From NCBI GenBank assembly GCA_013140935.1, contig JABFSD010000020.1:1-11715 (forward strand): a DNA stretch of 11,715 nucleotides, written 5' to 3'. The notes below the pieces were generated by a model. That model ran no database searches, was not told the origin of the DNA, and was given only the letters and a program-made list of their open reading frames with translations. Of the stretch, positions 1 to 6,880 are shown in pieces. The translations under genes and the position numbers were made by a program. This stretch comes from Acidobacteriota bacterium. Lineage in GTDB: Bacteria > Acidobacteriota > Blastocatellia > RBC074. Numbering within the stretch: position 1 is the first letter of the stretch; the number at the start of each line of letters is the position of its first letter.

Positions 1-2422
1 ATTGCGCGAGGCGGTGTTTAAGGTTTACGGCGAAGAGTTGGATTACGTCTTCACCGAAATTCGCAAGAAAGGTTGCCGCCATCTCATCGTTGATGGCAAA
101 CCCATAGACATCTCGCAACAAATCGAACTCGACGAAACATCCGTCAAAGAATTGGACGCCGTCGTAGATCGTTTCGTCGTCAACCGCGCGCACGAGAAAG
201 CCATCAAGGCGGGCATCGCGGCTGCGCTTTTAGTTGGCGATGGATTGATTCAAGTTCACATCTTGAAAGGCGCGAACAAGGCCGAAACCGACAAGTTCTA
301 TCGCGCCAACACCAGCGCGACGCATCATTTCGTTTACGGCGATATTCAGCCAGCTTATTTCATGTTCAACGACCCTGAGAGCGCGTGCCGAACGTGCGGA
401 GGCTTGGGCGTTTATAAATTGACGCATCCCGAATTGCTCGTGCCCGATCCGCAGCGTTCGATTCGCGGCGGATGCTTTGTGCGCGAAGCGTTCAATTACA
501 AAGCGGATAATTGGGACGGGCGCATCATGTTCAGCCTGGCTGAAGCGTTGAAGTTTTCGCTTGATACACCGTGGGAAAAGCTGCCTGACAAAGCGCGCGC
601 GGCGATGCTTTATGGCATCGAGAAAAAGTTCAAAGTGATGACGCCGCCTGACGCGAAAGAGTTGAGCAAGCGCCACGAGTGGGAAGGCAAAGAGATCGGA
701 TTCGGCGGCATCGCGCGGCGCATCGAACGCAACTATCGCCGCTATCGTCAACGCGGCGAAGCGAGTTCAGGGATGGAAGCCTGGCTCGACAAGGTGATGG
801 TTGAAAAGATTTGCCCTGATTGTGACGGCGCGCGCGTGCGGGCGACGCGCATGCTTTTCACGATTGCGGGCAAGTCGGTTTATGAATTCGGCCAGATGAA
901 CTTTGACGAACTGCATGCGTTCTTGGGTACGCTCAAGCCTACGGGGCGCGGCGCTGATGCGGGCAAGCAGGTGCTGAACGAGATTCGCGGGCGCGTCGAA
1001 TTGCTGCTGGGCATCGGGCTTGATTATCTGAATTTCAATCGTCGTTCGGGTACTTTGTCAGGTGGCGAGTCGCAGCGCATCAGGTTGTCTACGCAAATCG
1101 GTTCGGGGCTGATGGGAATGCTTTATGTGTTGGATGAACCGAGCATCGGGCTGCACCCAAAAGACAACGTGAAGATGATCGCTACGCTCGAACGGTTGCG
1201 CGACATCGGCAACACAGTGATCGTAGTCGAACACGACGAAGACACCATCCGCGCCGCCGACCACGTCATTGAGATGGGCATTGGCGCGGGCATCCACGGC
1301 GGTGAAGTCGTCGCGCAAGGCAAGCTGAAAGACGTACTGGCGTGTAAGGCTTCACCGACGGGGCAGTTTCTTTCAGGCAAGCGCGCGATAGCTACGCCGA
1401 AAGAGCGACGCAAAGGCAAAGGCAGATCGCTCGTCATTCGCGGCGCGCGCGAAAACAATCTCAAAGCGATTGATGTGACGATTCCGCTCGGCCAGCTTGT
1501 CGCCATCACGGGCGCATCGGGTTCGGGCAAGAGTACGCTCATCAACGAAATCCTTTTCAAAGCCCTTTGGAAACGTCTCGAAGACACGCGCACGCTGCCC
1601 GGCGCGCACGATGCCGTTGACGGACTCGAACACGTACACAAAGTCGTCAACATTGACCAATCGCCGATTGGCCGCAACAGCCGCTCAAACCCCGCAACCT
1701 ATATCGGTTTTTACGACACGATTCGTGACCTGTTCACCAAAGCGCCGCTCTCGGTCGAACGCGATTACAAGCCGGGACGGTTTTCGTTCAACGTCAAAGG
1801 CGGGCGTTGCGAAGAGTGTCAAGGGGAAGGTGCTATAACAACACAGCTTTATTTCATGCCTGATGTCGAAGTCACTTGCGGTGCTTGCAAAGGCGCGCGC
1901 TTCAACGCCGAGACGCTCGAAGTCACGCTGCGCGCCAAGACGATTGACGACGTGCTGAATATGTCCGTCGAAGAAGGCGTCACGTTTTTCAAAGACGAAC
2001 CCGCCGTCGGCAAGAAGATCGAAGTGCTAAACGATTTGGGTTTGGGCTATCTGACGCTGGGGCAATCGGCGACGACGCTGTCGGGTGGCGAAGCGCAACG
2101 CATCAAGATCGCTACGGAACTGAGCAAGCTGCAACGCGCGAAACATACGGTTTACATTTTGGATGAGCCTACGACGGGGCTGCATTTGGCGGATATTGAA
2201 AAGCTGCTCGAATCGTTGAATCGCTTGGTCAACGCGGGGCATTCGGTGTTGCTGATCGAACACCACCTCGATGTCATCAAGACGGCGGATTACGTGATTG
2301 ACCTCGGCCCCGAAGGCGGACACGCGGGCGGCGAGGTCGTGGTGACGGGTACGCCGGAAGAAGTGGCGGCGTGCAAGCGGTCGCATACGGGGCGGTTTTT
2401 GAAAGCGCATCTGCGAACGTAA
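1..2422 (+). CDS. uvrA: UvrA-family excinuclease ABC subunit A, 5'-truncated by window edge
   Basis: UvrA is the DNA-damage-sensing ATPase of nucleotide excision repair; it dimerises, loads UvrB on lesions and acts in the cytoplasm. About 806 residues are visible. The reading frame is open to the left edge and the N-terminal Walker A motif is absent, so the gene begins upstream and roughly 170 residues are missing. Visible in order (window residues): a CRTCGGLG and later a CPDCDGARV cysteine pair in the insertion region; first ABC signature LSGGESQR near 352, followed by [10 protein letters not shown]; second Walker [10 protein letters not shown] at 504-512; a complete C-x2-C-x19-C-x2-C zinc module at 603-629; second signature LSGGEAQR near 693, then [10 protein letters not shown]. 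The C-terminus is [11 protein letters not shown]. Several positions differ from textbook UvrA (for example GIGAG where GPGAG is usual), so this may be a paralogue rather than the main repair gene. The family call is very safe; the exact orthology is not. Confidence 0.95.
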   Translation, partial: LREAVFKVYGEELDYVFTEIRKKGCRHLIVDGKPIDISQQIELDETSVKELDAVVDRFVVNRAHEKAIKAGIAAALLVGDGLIQVHILKGANKAETDKFYRANTSATHHFVYGDIQPAYFMFNDPESACRTCGGLGVYKLTHPELLVPDPQRSIRGGCFVREAFNYKADNWDGRIMFSLAEALKFSLDTPWEKLPDKARAAMLYGIEKKFKVMTPPDAKELSKRHEWEGKEIGFGGIARRIERNYRRYRQRGEASSGMEAWLDKVMVEKICPDCDGARVRATRMLFTIAGKSVYEFGQMNFDELHAFLGTLKPTGRGADAGKQVLNEIRGRVELLLGIGLDYLNFNRRSGTLSGGESQRIRLSTQIGSGLMGMLYVLDEPSIGLHPKDNVKMIATLERLRDIGNTVIVVEHDEDTIRAADHVIEMGIGAGIHGGEVVAQGKLKDVLACKASPTGQFLSGKRAIATPKERRKGKGRSLVIRGARENNLKAIDVTIPLGQLVAITGASGSGKSTLINEILFKALWKRLEDTRTLPGAHDAVDGLEHVHKVVNIDQSPIGRNSRSNPATYIGFYDTIRDLFTKAPLSVERDYKPGRFSFNVKGGRCEECQGEGAITTQLYFMPDVEVTCGACKGARFNAETLEVTLRAKTIDDVLNMSVEEGVTFFKDEPAVGKKIEVLNDLGLGYLTLGQSATTLSGGEAQRIKIATELSKLQRAKHTVYILDEPTTGLHLADIEKLLESLNRLVNAGHSVLLIEHHLDVIKTADYVIDLGPEGGHAGGEVVVTGTPEEVAACKRSHTGRFLKAHLRT

Positions 2423-2438
2423 GCACGGATGCTTTTTT
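2421..2438 (+). terminator. Weak Rho-independent terminator candidate after uvrA
   Basis: A 5-bp stem AAGCA/TGCTT with loop CGGA overlaps the uvrA stop codon and runs into TTTT. The layout (stem then T-run at the gene end) is that of an intrinsic terminator, but the stem is short and only two of its five pairs are GC, so it may be inefficient. Confidence 0.4.
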
Positions 2439-2522
2439 GCTACGCTTTTGAGGATTGTGTGAATGCTGCGCTAATATCGCTTTGCCTTATGGCTTTCGTA
2501 AATTTTGGGCATAGAGGAATGT

Positions 2523-3425
2523 ATGGCTGACGAACTTGCTGATTATTTCCGTCAGGATCAGGAGAAAGGAATTACGGCCCCCGATCTATCAGGTGTAGCG
2601 ATGAACGAACTTTATAGCTGCCGCAACTGTATCCATAATTGCGGCCAGAGTCTGTTGATTGGGAAAGAAACCGGCTATTGCATCAAGCATGATTCTGTGT
2701 TGTTCGAGCCAGTCAGGACGACCTGCAAATATCTTCATCGGAAAGACCTCCCGCGTTTCGTGGTTGACGAAGGATTGAGAGAGCATGCGGGTGAATTCGC
2801 CAGGTTCTCGGCGCTTGCTGATTTGCTGGAACACAAGCCGGTTGAACGACTGCCATACAACGAAAAATTCGCCTGGGAACGCCATCAATTCGATCCGCTC
2901 AATCAAAGTCTGGCGCAGTATCATAAAACCAAACCCGTTTGGATCTTTCTGCAAGCCATGTCAGGGGGCCTCGATGGGCGTCGTTCATTGGCGCATGCCT
3001 CTCTGGTGCGGCGGTACATGGATCAATGCGGGACGTGGCGAAGTTCGTATCGGTTCATACTCGCTCTGTTGCAGGAGTTACCCAGTACCCCGCAATTTCA
3101 GGATAACGACCTTAACACTGCTGACAGCCAATTGGACGACGAAATGCGTCAGGAAGCGGTTTGGGATGTGTTCTTTACTCGTCTCAGCGGCCTACAGGAA
3201 TACGGCTTTCATGCTGGACTGGAGGATTTGATGTGGGCGACCGATCACCTTAACGGCGCGTTGGCGACGCTGGATTGGTCAGCACTAAAGGCTGAGTTGG
3301 ATGACAAAGCTCCTGAATGGGCGGAGCAAGTGATTCAGCATGCCAAAAGCGAGAATGCTTTCTTTCCATCTCATCCTCCTTCAGAAGAACTGGCAGAAGA
3401 ACTGGCAGAGGTTGAGGCGCTTTAA
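2523..3425 (+). CDS. Cysteine-rich N-terminus protein of unknown function
   Basis: Not recognised as a named family. About 300 residues. The N-terminal part carries five cysteines at 33, 36, 40, 53 and 68 (CRNC-x3-C-x12-C-x14-C), with a histidine at 56 next to the fourth. This looks like a zinc or iron-sulfur site (inference). Next come a charged KYLHRKDLPRFVVDEG stretch, then a long soluble region rich in Trp, Leu and acidic residues. No signal peptide or membrane segment is visible. The C-terminus ends in an acidic duplication (EELAEELAEVEAL) produced by a perfect 12-bp tandem repeat at 3383-3406. The start at ATG 2523 is chosen because AGAGGA lies 4 nt upstream; ATG 2601, with AGGTG 5 nt upstream and directly before the cysteines, is a real alternative, and a TTG at 2505 would also be in frame. 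It stands 58 nt before the HigBA pair on the same strand and might share a transcript. Confidence 0.7.
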   Translation: MADELADYFRQDQEKGITAPDLSGVAMNELYSCRNCIHNCGQSLLIGKETGYCIKHDSVLFEPVRTTCKYLHRKDLPRFVVDEGLREHAGEFARFSALADLLEHKPVERLPYNEKFAWERHQFDPLNQSLAQYHKTKPVWIFLQAMSGGLDGRRSLAHASLVRRYMDQCGTWRSSYRFILALLQELPSTPQFQDNDLNTADSQLDDEMRQEAVWDVFFTRLSGLQEYGFHAGLEDLMWATDHLNGALATLDWSALKAELDDKAPEWAEQVIQHAKSENAFFPSHPPSEELAEELAEVEAL

Positions 3426-3457
3426 GCGGACTCGCAGCGCGAAGATTTATATCTCTT

Positions 3458-3483
3458 TGAGGCCATATCACTGTGAGGCTATA
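3458..3483 (+). promoter_or_regulatory. Imperfect direct repeat upstream of higB, possible operator
   Basis: TGAGGCCATA (3458-3467) and TGAGGCTATA (3474-3483) match at 9 of 10 bases with starts 16 nt apart, ending at the base before the higB ATG. The second copy also contains the ribosome-binding GAGG. HigA-type XRE proteins often bind repeated sites next to their own promoter, so this is a candidate operator, on position alone. Confidence 0.25.
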
Positions 3484-3849
3484 ATGCGATTGAGTTGGGA
3501 CATTGAATACACAGATGAGTTTGGGCAATGGTGGGAATCGCTGGATATTGACGAACAGGAATCCGTCGCCGTTTCCGTGCGATTGTTAGGCGAACACGGC
3601 CCTCATTTAACATTCCCACATTGCTCAGACATCAAAGGTTCTAAACACGGGCACATGCGCGAGTTGCGCACCCAACACAAAGGCGAGCCGTACCGCGTGC
3701 TTTACGCCTTTGACCCGCGACGCAGCGCGATTCTGCTGATTGGCGGCAATAAAACGGGTGTGGATCGTTGGTATAAAATCTTCGTTCCCATCGCGGATAA
3801 ACTTTACGATGAACATTTGGCGCAGTTGAAAAAGGAGGGCTTGTTGTAA
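3484..3849 (+). CDS. higB: HigB-like toxin (phage Gp49-like / DUF891, RelE superfamily)
   Basis: Predicted mRNA interferase toxin of 121 residues. HigB toxins are RelE-fold ribosome-dependent RNases that cut translated mRNA. Family hallmarks visible: an N-terminal IEYTDEFGQWWESL helix, the run LLGEHGPHLTFPHCSDIKGSKHGHMRELR, an EPYRVLYAFDPRRSAILLIGGNK strand pair, and a C-terminal helix with KLYDEHLAQLKKEG. The arginine- and lysine-rich centre (around 60-80) is where HigB/Gp49 proteins contact RNA. The ATG at 3484 is preferred: GAGG lies 5 nt upstream, and the longer in-frame ORF from 3340 only overlaps the previous gene in another frame. The stop overlaps the next start by one base (TAATG), the usual toxin-first arrangement with a HigA antitoxin. 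Such pairs are usually repressed by HigA or the complex binding upstream; an imperfect direct repeat just before the gene could be that site. Confidence 0.88.
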   Translation: MRLSWDIEYTDEFGQWWESLDIDEQESVAVSVRLLGEHGPHLTFPHCSDIKGSKHGHMRELRTQHKGEPYRVLYAFDPRRSAILLIGGNKTGVDRWYKIFVPIADKLYDEHLAQLKKEGLL

Positions 3850-4151
3850 TGGCCAAGAAATTTCAAACCTTGTTAGAAAAGATGCCACCTGAAAGTCAGG
3901 CGCGCGTCATCGCACGCTCCAACGAATTGCTGGAAGAAATCGCCTTGCAGGAATTACGCAAGGTGCTCAACCTCACGCAAGAGCAAGTCGCCGAAGCCAT
4001 GCAAATGAATCAAGGCGTCGTCTCAAAGATGGAGCATCAAAATGACATATACGTCAGCACGTTGCGCAAATTCGTAACAGCGATGGGCGGCCAACTCAAA
4101 CTCGTTGCGAGCTTCCCAGACCGTGATGTCGTAATCAATCAATTTGATTGA
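3849..4151 (+). CDS. higA: HigA-like antitoxin, XRE-family helix-turn-helix
   Basis: Predicted antitoxin and autorepressor of 100 residues that should neutralise the HigB-like product just upstream. Residues about 33-75 form an XRE/Cro helix-turn-helix: ELRKVLNLTQEQVAEAMQMN is helix-turn-helix-like, followed by QGVVSKMEHQNDIYVSTLRKFVTAMGG, the typical VSK-E recognition helix and capping helix. The N-terminal 30 residues (FQTLLEKMPPESQARVIARS) are helical and resemble the toxin-binding arm of this HigA subgroup. The C-terminal QLKLVASFPD tail is also typical. The ATG overlaps the toxin stop by one base, and a strong AGGAGGG (3833-3839) sits 9 nt upstream inside the toxin gene, which would favour high antitoxin output. 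The pair appears intact. Confidence 0.88.
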   Translation: MAKKFQTLLEKMPPESQARVIARSNELLEEIALQELRKVLNLTQEQVAEAMQMNQGVVSKMEHQNDIYVSTLRKFVTAMGGQLKLVASFPDRDVVINQFD

Positions 4152-4317
4152 ACTGATGATGAATGTTGCGCAAGGCGGACGCATCACAAATACGCAACTA
4201 CTGAATCGGAACAGGGACTTTGGGTTGCGGCTTGGGTTTTGAATCTGTAACCTCTGCGTTGCATTTGGACGAAACCGTTGATTCATCTGACCGTTAGTTT
4301 CACAGAAAGGACAAAAA
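4152..4317. other. Intergenic spacer between higA and the GH5-like gene
   Basis: Contains 166 bases without a supported gene. Only the ribosome-binding GAAAGGA (4305-4311) for the next gene is clear. A short inverted pair GTTGCG (4165-4170) / CGCAAC (4193-4198) is visible but too weak to call a terminator. No remnant of the broken PIN toxin could be found here on the minus strand. Confidence 0.6.
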
Positions 4318-5325
4318 ATGATCTTCAGAACATTCCGTTTTCCATTGTTAGCTGTGCTTGTTTGCGCATTGATAGAAACAGTCAATGCCCTTCCTAGAAG
4401 AGGCATGATGCTCGCCCCCCGAGTTTACTACGAAGGCACTACTACGCCGATAGATTTGGGTACTTCGCAGAGAATTTTACAGGACCATATCAATGTGCTT
4501 GCTAATAATGGTGCGAATATTGTCAGACTACCCATTTATTTTGCATCAGTGCAGAACAGCACGAATTGGTGGATTGGTTTGGCTGATGCTGCATATGAAA
4601 CTTGTTGGGCGCGCGGGGTCAATTTGGTGATTGATTTCCATTGGCCGGGCACTCTACCGAACTCTACAATTACTAACGATGATGATTTCGTTAGAAAGTG
4701 GGAACGTTTTGCCGCTCACTTTGCAGGAAAAGCTCAAGATGCTCGTATGAATATTTGGTATGATTTATGTAACGAGCCTAGAGCTTCCAATTGGGAAGCT
4801 CTAGCTTTACGAACTGCTCAAGCGATTCGACGCTACGACACTAAAAGCAGAATCGTATATGCCTATCGCGGCACCACTATTCCGACTAGCATCAGCACAA
4901 GTTATAAGCCATTGAGCGGGATCTCAAATCAAATTGCTGAGTTTCATTTTTATAATTGGAATAAGCTACAACTAAGTTTCGTAAAACCCCCAAGCCCGAT
5001 ACAGGCCTGTGGTGTGGACGTATGGGATGGGAATTACCGTTACCCAGACTCGTTAAACTCGTTTACCAGAACTAAGATGCAAGAGATTTTGACCGTAGTA
5101 AGAAACTATGGCAGGAACAACAATGTACCTGTTTATATTGGGGAAACTGCGATTTTCCAAGGGCATCCTGATGCCTCTCAGTTTATGGCAGACTTTACTT
5201 CAGTAAGTGATGAACTCGGTATACATCTAACATTACACGTTTTTAGAGAAGACAAAGTATGGAATTATGAGTGCGGGCCAAACGTTGTCTGGAATACAAT
5301 CATTAATTGGATGATGAGGAGGTAA
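4318..5325 (+). CDS. Secreted GH5-like glycoside hydrolase (cellulase family A fold)
   Basis: Predicted extracytoplasmic beta-glycosidase of 335 residues with a TIM-barrel fold, likely acting on beta-linked glucan or mannan; the substrate cannot be read from sequence. A signal peptide is evident: basic start, hydrophobic PLLAVLVCALIE, probable cleavage after A24 (TVNA). GH5 signposts in order: NIVRLPIYF with Arg70; NLVIDFHWPG with His108 on strand 3-4; IWYDLCNEP with acid/base Glu153; EFHFYNW with His210 and Tyr212; VYIGETAIF with candidate nucleophile Glu276. The last barrel strand usually offers a substrate-stacking Trp; here it reads LTLHVFRED, which is atypical. No carbohydrate-binding module is seen. 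Start ATG 4318 has GAAAGGA 6 nt upstream. Base composition is clearly more AT-rich than the neighbours and AGA, TTA and other AT-type codons are frequent, which suggests acquisition by transfer. Confidence 0.82.
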   Translation: MIFRTFRFPLLAVLVCALIETVNALPRRGMMLAPRVYYEGTTTPIDLGTSQRILQDHINVLANNGANIVRLPIYFASVQNSTNWWIGLADAAYETCWARGVNLVIDFHWPGTLPNSTITNDDDFVRKWERFAAHFAGKAQDARMNIWYDLCNEPRASNWEALALRTAQAIRRYDTKSRIVYAYRGTTIPTSISTSYKPLSGISNQIAEFHFYNWNKLQLSFVKPPSPIQACGVDVWDGNYRYPDSLNSFTRTKMQEILTVVRNYGRNNNVPVYIGETAIFQGHPDASQFMADFTSVSDELGIHLTLHVFREDKVWNYECGPNVVWNTIINWMMRR

Positions 5326-5341
5326 CTGACAAGTTTGGCTA

Positions 5342-5390
5342 TTATTTTCTTCAGTTGGTGGAGTACGTTCCCCCACTAACCTGAAAATAA
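5342..5390. repeat. Imperfect inverted repeat at the end of the GH5 gene and the broken toxin
   Basis: Outer arms TTATTTTC (5342-5349) and GAAAATAA (5383-5390) are perfectly complementary. Inner arms around 5353-5361 and 5373-5381 pair at seven Watson-Crick positions plus one G-T, leaving an 11-base loop. It lies between two converging genes, so it could stop transcription from both sides, but neither strand has the T-run after the stem expected of an intrinsic terminator. The stop codon of the truncated PIN toxin (5376-5378) lies in one arm. It might also be the scar of a small inserted element. Confidence 0.55.
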
Positions 5391-5477
5391 GTGACGCCCT
5401 TCCAGCAGCCATTTGGGATTAATGGTGCGTTGTACCAAGGCCACCGTATCGAATACGACAAGATACCGGTCGCTCAT
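5376..5477 (-). pseudogene. Truncated PIN-domain toxin (N-terminal fragment, 33 codons)
   Basis: The ATG overlaps the stop of the upstream antitoxin as ATGA, exactly as in the intact module to the right. The fragment reads MSDRYLVVFDTVALVQ and then TINP before homology fades; compare [10 protein letters not shown] in the intact toxin and the general PIN start VVxDTNVLV. The first metal-binding Asp is present (residue 10), but the remaining acidic residues of the PIN active site are all missing, and the frame ends at TAG within the inverted repeat next to the AT-rich GH5 gene. The product cannot be an active nuclease. The rest of the toxin was not found nearby, so a deletion or insertion at about 5400 is likely. 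Confidence 0.75.
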
Positions 5478-5725
5478 GCTTTAGCCGCCCGTACTTCGGT
5501 AACCGCCTGCTCGATGATGTGGCCTAATTCCTCATCGGTCATGCCGCTGGCTTCAAACTCCGCCTGAACATCGGCGAAGACTTCATCAATGGATGGTCTG
5601 CGTGCCAAGCGCCGCAGGGCTTCTACCGCAAATTGCTCAGCCTTGATGCCTTGCGCAGCGGCATTCTTTGCCAGCCAGCTTTCGATTTCAGTGTCTATGG
5701 GTAAGGTCATGGTGGTCGGGCTCAT
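5474..5725 (-). CDS. Antitoxin of a PIN-type toxin-antitoxin module, now without a whole toxin
   Basis: Predicted small antitoxin, 83 residues from ATG 5725. The N-terminal half (LPIDTEIESWLAKNAAAQG then AEQFAVEALRRLA) resembles a ribbon-helix-helix DNA-binding domain of the Arc/CopG type. The C-terminal half holds FEASGMTDEELGHIIEQA, the motif shared with the antitoxin of the facing module and typical of the toxin-wrapping tail in PIN partners. ATG 5725 is chosen because GAAAGGAG (5731-5738) lies 5 nt upstream; the ATG at 5749 would lie in the predicted -10 box. It overlaps the toxin fragment by 4 nt. With its toxin broken it may persist as a repressor of the shared promoter region or by chance. 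Confidence 0.8.
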   Translation of the reverse strand: MSPTTMTLPIDTEIESWLAKNAAAQGIKAEQFAVEALRRLARRPSIDEVFADVQAEFEASGMTDEELGHIIEQAVTEVRAAKA

Positions 5726-5744
5726 AAAAACTCCTTTCGCCCTA

Positions 5745-5774
5745 AGCATACCGTTTATTTACGATGGTCGGCAA
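5745..5774 (-). promoter_or_regulatory. Predicted sigma70-type promoter of the left antitoxin
   Basis: On the minus strand TTGCCG (5774-5769) is followed after 18 nt by TATGCT (5750-5745), each matching the consensus at 4 of 6 bases or better. The start of transcription would fall just before the ribosome-binding GAAAGGAG, giving a very short leader. Its -35 box sits beside the oppositely directed -35 box of the right module. Confidence 0.45.
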
Positions 5775-5786
5775 CGGCCTTATACT
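5758..5786 (+). promoter_or_regulatory. Predicted sigma70-type promoter of the right antitoxin-toxin pair
   Basis: TTTACG (5758-5763), 17 nt, then TATACT (5781-5786), a -10 box one base from consensus. Transcription would begin near 5793, so the leader would be only about a dozen bases. The stretch from the -10 box to the ribosome-binding site (TATACTCAAGCGCGAAAGGA) resembles the matching stretch on the other strand, making the spacer nearly two-fold symmetric and a good candidate for shared antitoxin binding. Confidence 0.5.
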
Positions 5787-5805
5787 CAAGCGCGAAAGGA
5801 ATAAG

Positions 5806-6093
5806 ATGATGAGCTTAGAAGTTGAAACTGAATGCTTGGAAATTGTCGGCTTACCGAGCGGAACGACGTACGCCTTGGAAGAACTGGCTCGCAGCAATGG
5901 TAATAAGAGTGCTGAAGAATACGCGCGGCTGTTGCTTGAAGCCAAAGTTCTCGCGCAAAAACCGTTCAAAGAAATTCTCGCACCAACGCGTGAAGGCTTC
6001 GCGGAAAGTGGAATGACCGACGACGAATTGGCTGCGCTGGTTGAGAACGCGCGCGAAGACTTTTACCGAAAGAGGCTCGCTGAAGACCAATGA
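5806..6093 (+). CDS. Antitoxin of an intact PIN-type toxin-antitoxin module
   Basis: Predicted antitoxin of 95 residues. An N-terminal ribbon-helix-helix-like part (LEVETECLEIVGLPSG then LEELARSNGNKSAEEYARLLLE) is followed by a linker and the tail FAESGMTDDELAALVENAREDF, which parallels the tail of the facing antitoxin. ATG 5806 is preferred because GAAAGGA (5794-5800) lies 5 nt before it; ATG 5764 lies between the predicted -35 and -10 boxes and is unlikely, while ATG 5809 immediately next is possible. The stop overlaps the PIN toxin start as ATGA, so the two are translationally coupled. Expected roles (from the family): bind and inhibit the PIN nuclease and repress the module's own promoter. 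Confidence 0.82.
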   Translation: MMSLEVETECLEIVGLPSGTTYALEELARSNGNKSAEEYARLLLEAKVLAQKPFKEILAPTREGFAESGMTDDELAALVENAREDFYRKRLAEDQ

Positions 6094-6578
6094 GTGAAAC
6101 TGTCACGCGGCCCGGCGTCGTCGTTGACTGTATGGTCTTTGTGCAAGCCGCTGCGAACGAGAAAAGCCCTGCCGCCCGTATTTTCGACTTGCTCGACGAA
6201 GGAAAAATCACGCTGTATGTGAGCAAGTTGATTCTGGCCGAGGTTCGGCATGTACTCAATCGGCCAGAAGTACGCGCCAGCCTGAAACGACTCACCGATG
6301 TTGCGATTGAAGCTCTCTTTGAACGGCTTGAGCAAAACGCCACGCTTATCAAACAAGTACCAACCCGCTTTATTTATCCGCGCGATCCGAAAGACGAGCC
6401 ATACATCAATCTGGCAGTCGAAATGAAAGCCGATTACCTCGTCAGCCGTGATAACGATTTGCTCGACTTGATGAAATGGAAACGCGAGGAAGGGCGGGAG
6501 TTTCAAAAACGGTTTCGCTTTTTGAAGATTGTTACACCGGAAAGTTTTTTGGCAGTGATGGAATCGGAGGAAATATGA
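6090..6578 (+). CDS. PIN-domain toxin, putative toxin component (PIN_3 type)
   Basis: Predicted metal-dependent ribonuclease toxin of 162 residues; PIN toxins cleave RNA such as tRNA or mRNA. The acidic active-site set is complete: Asp13 in VVVDCMVF, Glu51 in [10 protein letters not shown], Asp99/Asp102 in RDPKDEPY, and Asp121/Asp123 in SRDNDLL. The segments NRPEVRASL and [20 protein letters not shown] are typical of the 'putative toxin-antitoxin system toxin component, PIN family' group. The usual Asn of the DTN motif is replaced (DCM), which is a mild oddity. It overlaps the antitoxin by 4 nt. Its stop overlaps the ATG of the gamma-glutamyltransferase fragment (ATATGA), which probably reflects how the fragment came to lie there. 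Confidence 0.88.
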   Translation: MSETVTRPGVVVDCMVFVQAAANEKSPAARIFDLLDEGKITLYVSKLILAEVRHVLNRPEVRASLKRLTDVAIEALFERLEQNATLIKQVPTRFIYPRDPKDEPYINLAVEMKADYLVSRDNDLLDLMKWKREEGREFQKRFRFLKIVTPESFLAVMESEEI

Positions 6579-6880
6579 AACGAAGCGTTTTTCTGATCGC
6601 CGCGTTGGTTTTCGTCTCGACGTTCGCGGCATCGAGCGCCAATCCCGTCAACGAGAAACCGGCCAGCGGCACGCTAGGCATGGTGAGTTCGGGGCATCCG
6701 CTGGCTACGCAAGCGGGTTTGGATGTGTTGGCGGCGGGCGGCAACGCCTTTGATGCGGCGGTCGCCGTAGCCGCTGCGCTCAACGTAGTCGAGCCGATGA
6801 TGTCGGGGGATGGGCGGGTATGGAGCTACGTTGATTTATGACGCGGCGAAGCACGAGACGCACTTTCTCGATTCGAGCGG
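6575..6880 (+). pseudogene. ggt: Gamma-glutamyltransferase N-terminal fragment, frameshifted
   Basis: Gamma-glutamyltransferases are secreted Ntn hydrolases that process glutathione. Present here are a signal peptide ([18 protein letters not shown]) and the family's first block: [40 protein letters not shown], then, in another frame, [20 protein letters not shown]. The switch falls in the G-run near 6804-6811: one extra base sends the first frame to TGA at 6839-6841. Homology stops at about 6880 with DSSGR, roughly 100 codons into a protein of normally over 500, so the catalytic Thr of the small subunit is absent. GGAGG lies 4 nt before the ATG, so a short useless peptide could still be made. 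Either a native gene was cut by rearrangement or the fragment was carried in. Confidence 0.78.

Noticed and set aside
230..2410. Several long minus-strand and alternate-frame open frames inside uvrA
   Set aside because: They lie opposite a clearly conserved gene, have Arg/His/Ser-rich compositions typical of antisense frames in GC-rich DNA, and show no family motif.
2505..2522. TTG start extending the cysteine-rich protein by six residues
   Set aside because: ATG 2523 has AGAGGA at a workable distance, whereas the TTG has no ribosome-binding site before it.
3383..3406. Perfect 12-bp tandem duplication in the tail of the cysteine-rich gene
   Set aside because: Two copies only and in frame; ordinary slippage in an acidic tail, so it is noted in the gene entry and not listed as a separate repeat.
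4023..4406. Minus-strand open frame of 127 codons across the higA-GH5 spacer
   Set aside because: It overlaps the end of higA and the GH5 signal peptide, has no family resemblance, and checking it for the missing PIN toxin part was negative.
6063..6632. Minus-strand open frame of 189 codons over the PIN toxin
   Set aside because: Entirely opposite a toxin with a complete active site; composition looks like an antisense shadow.
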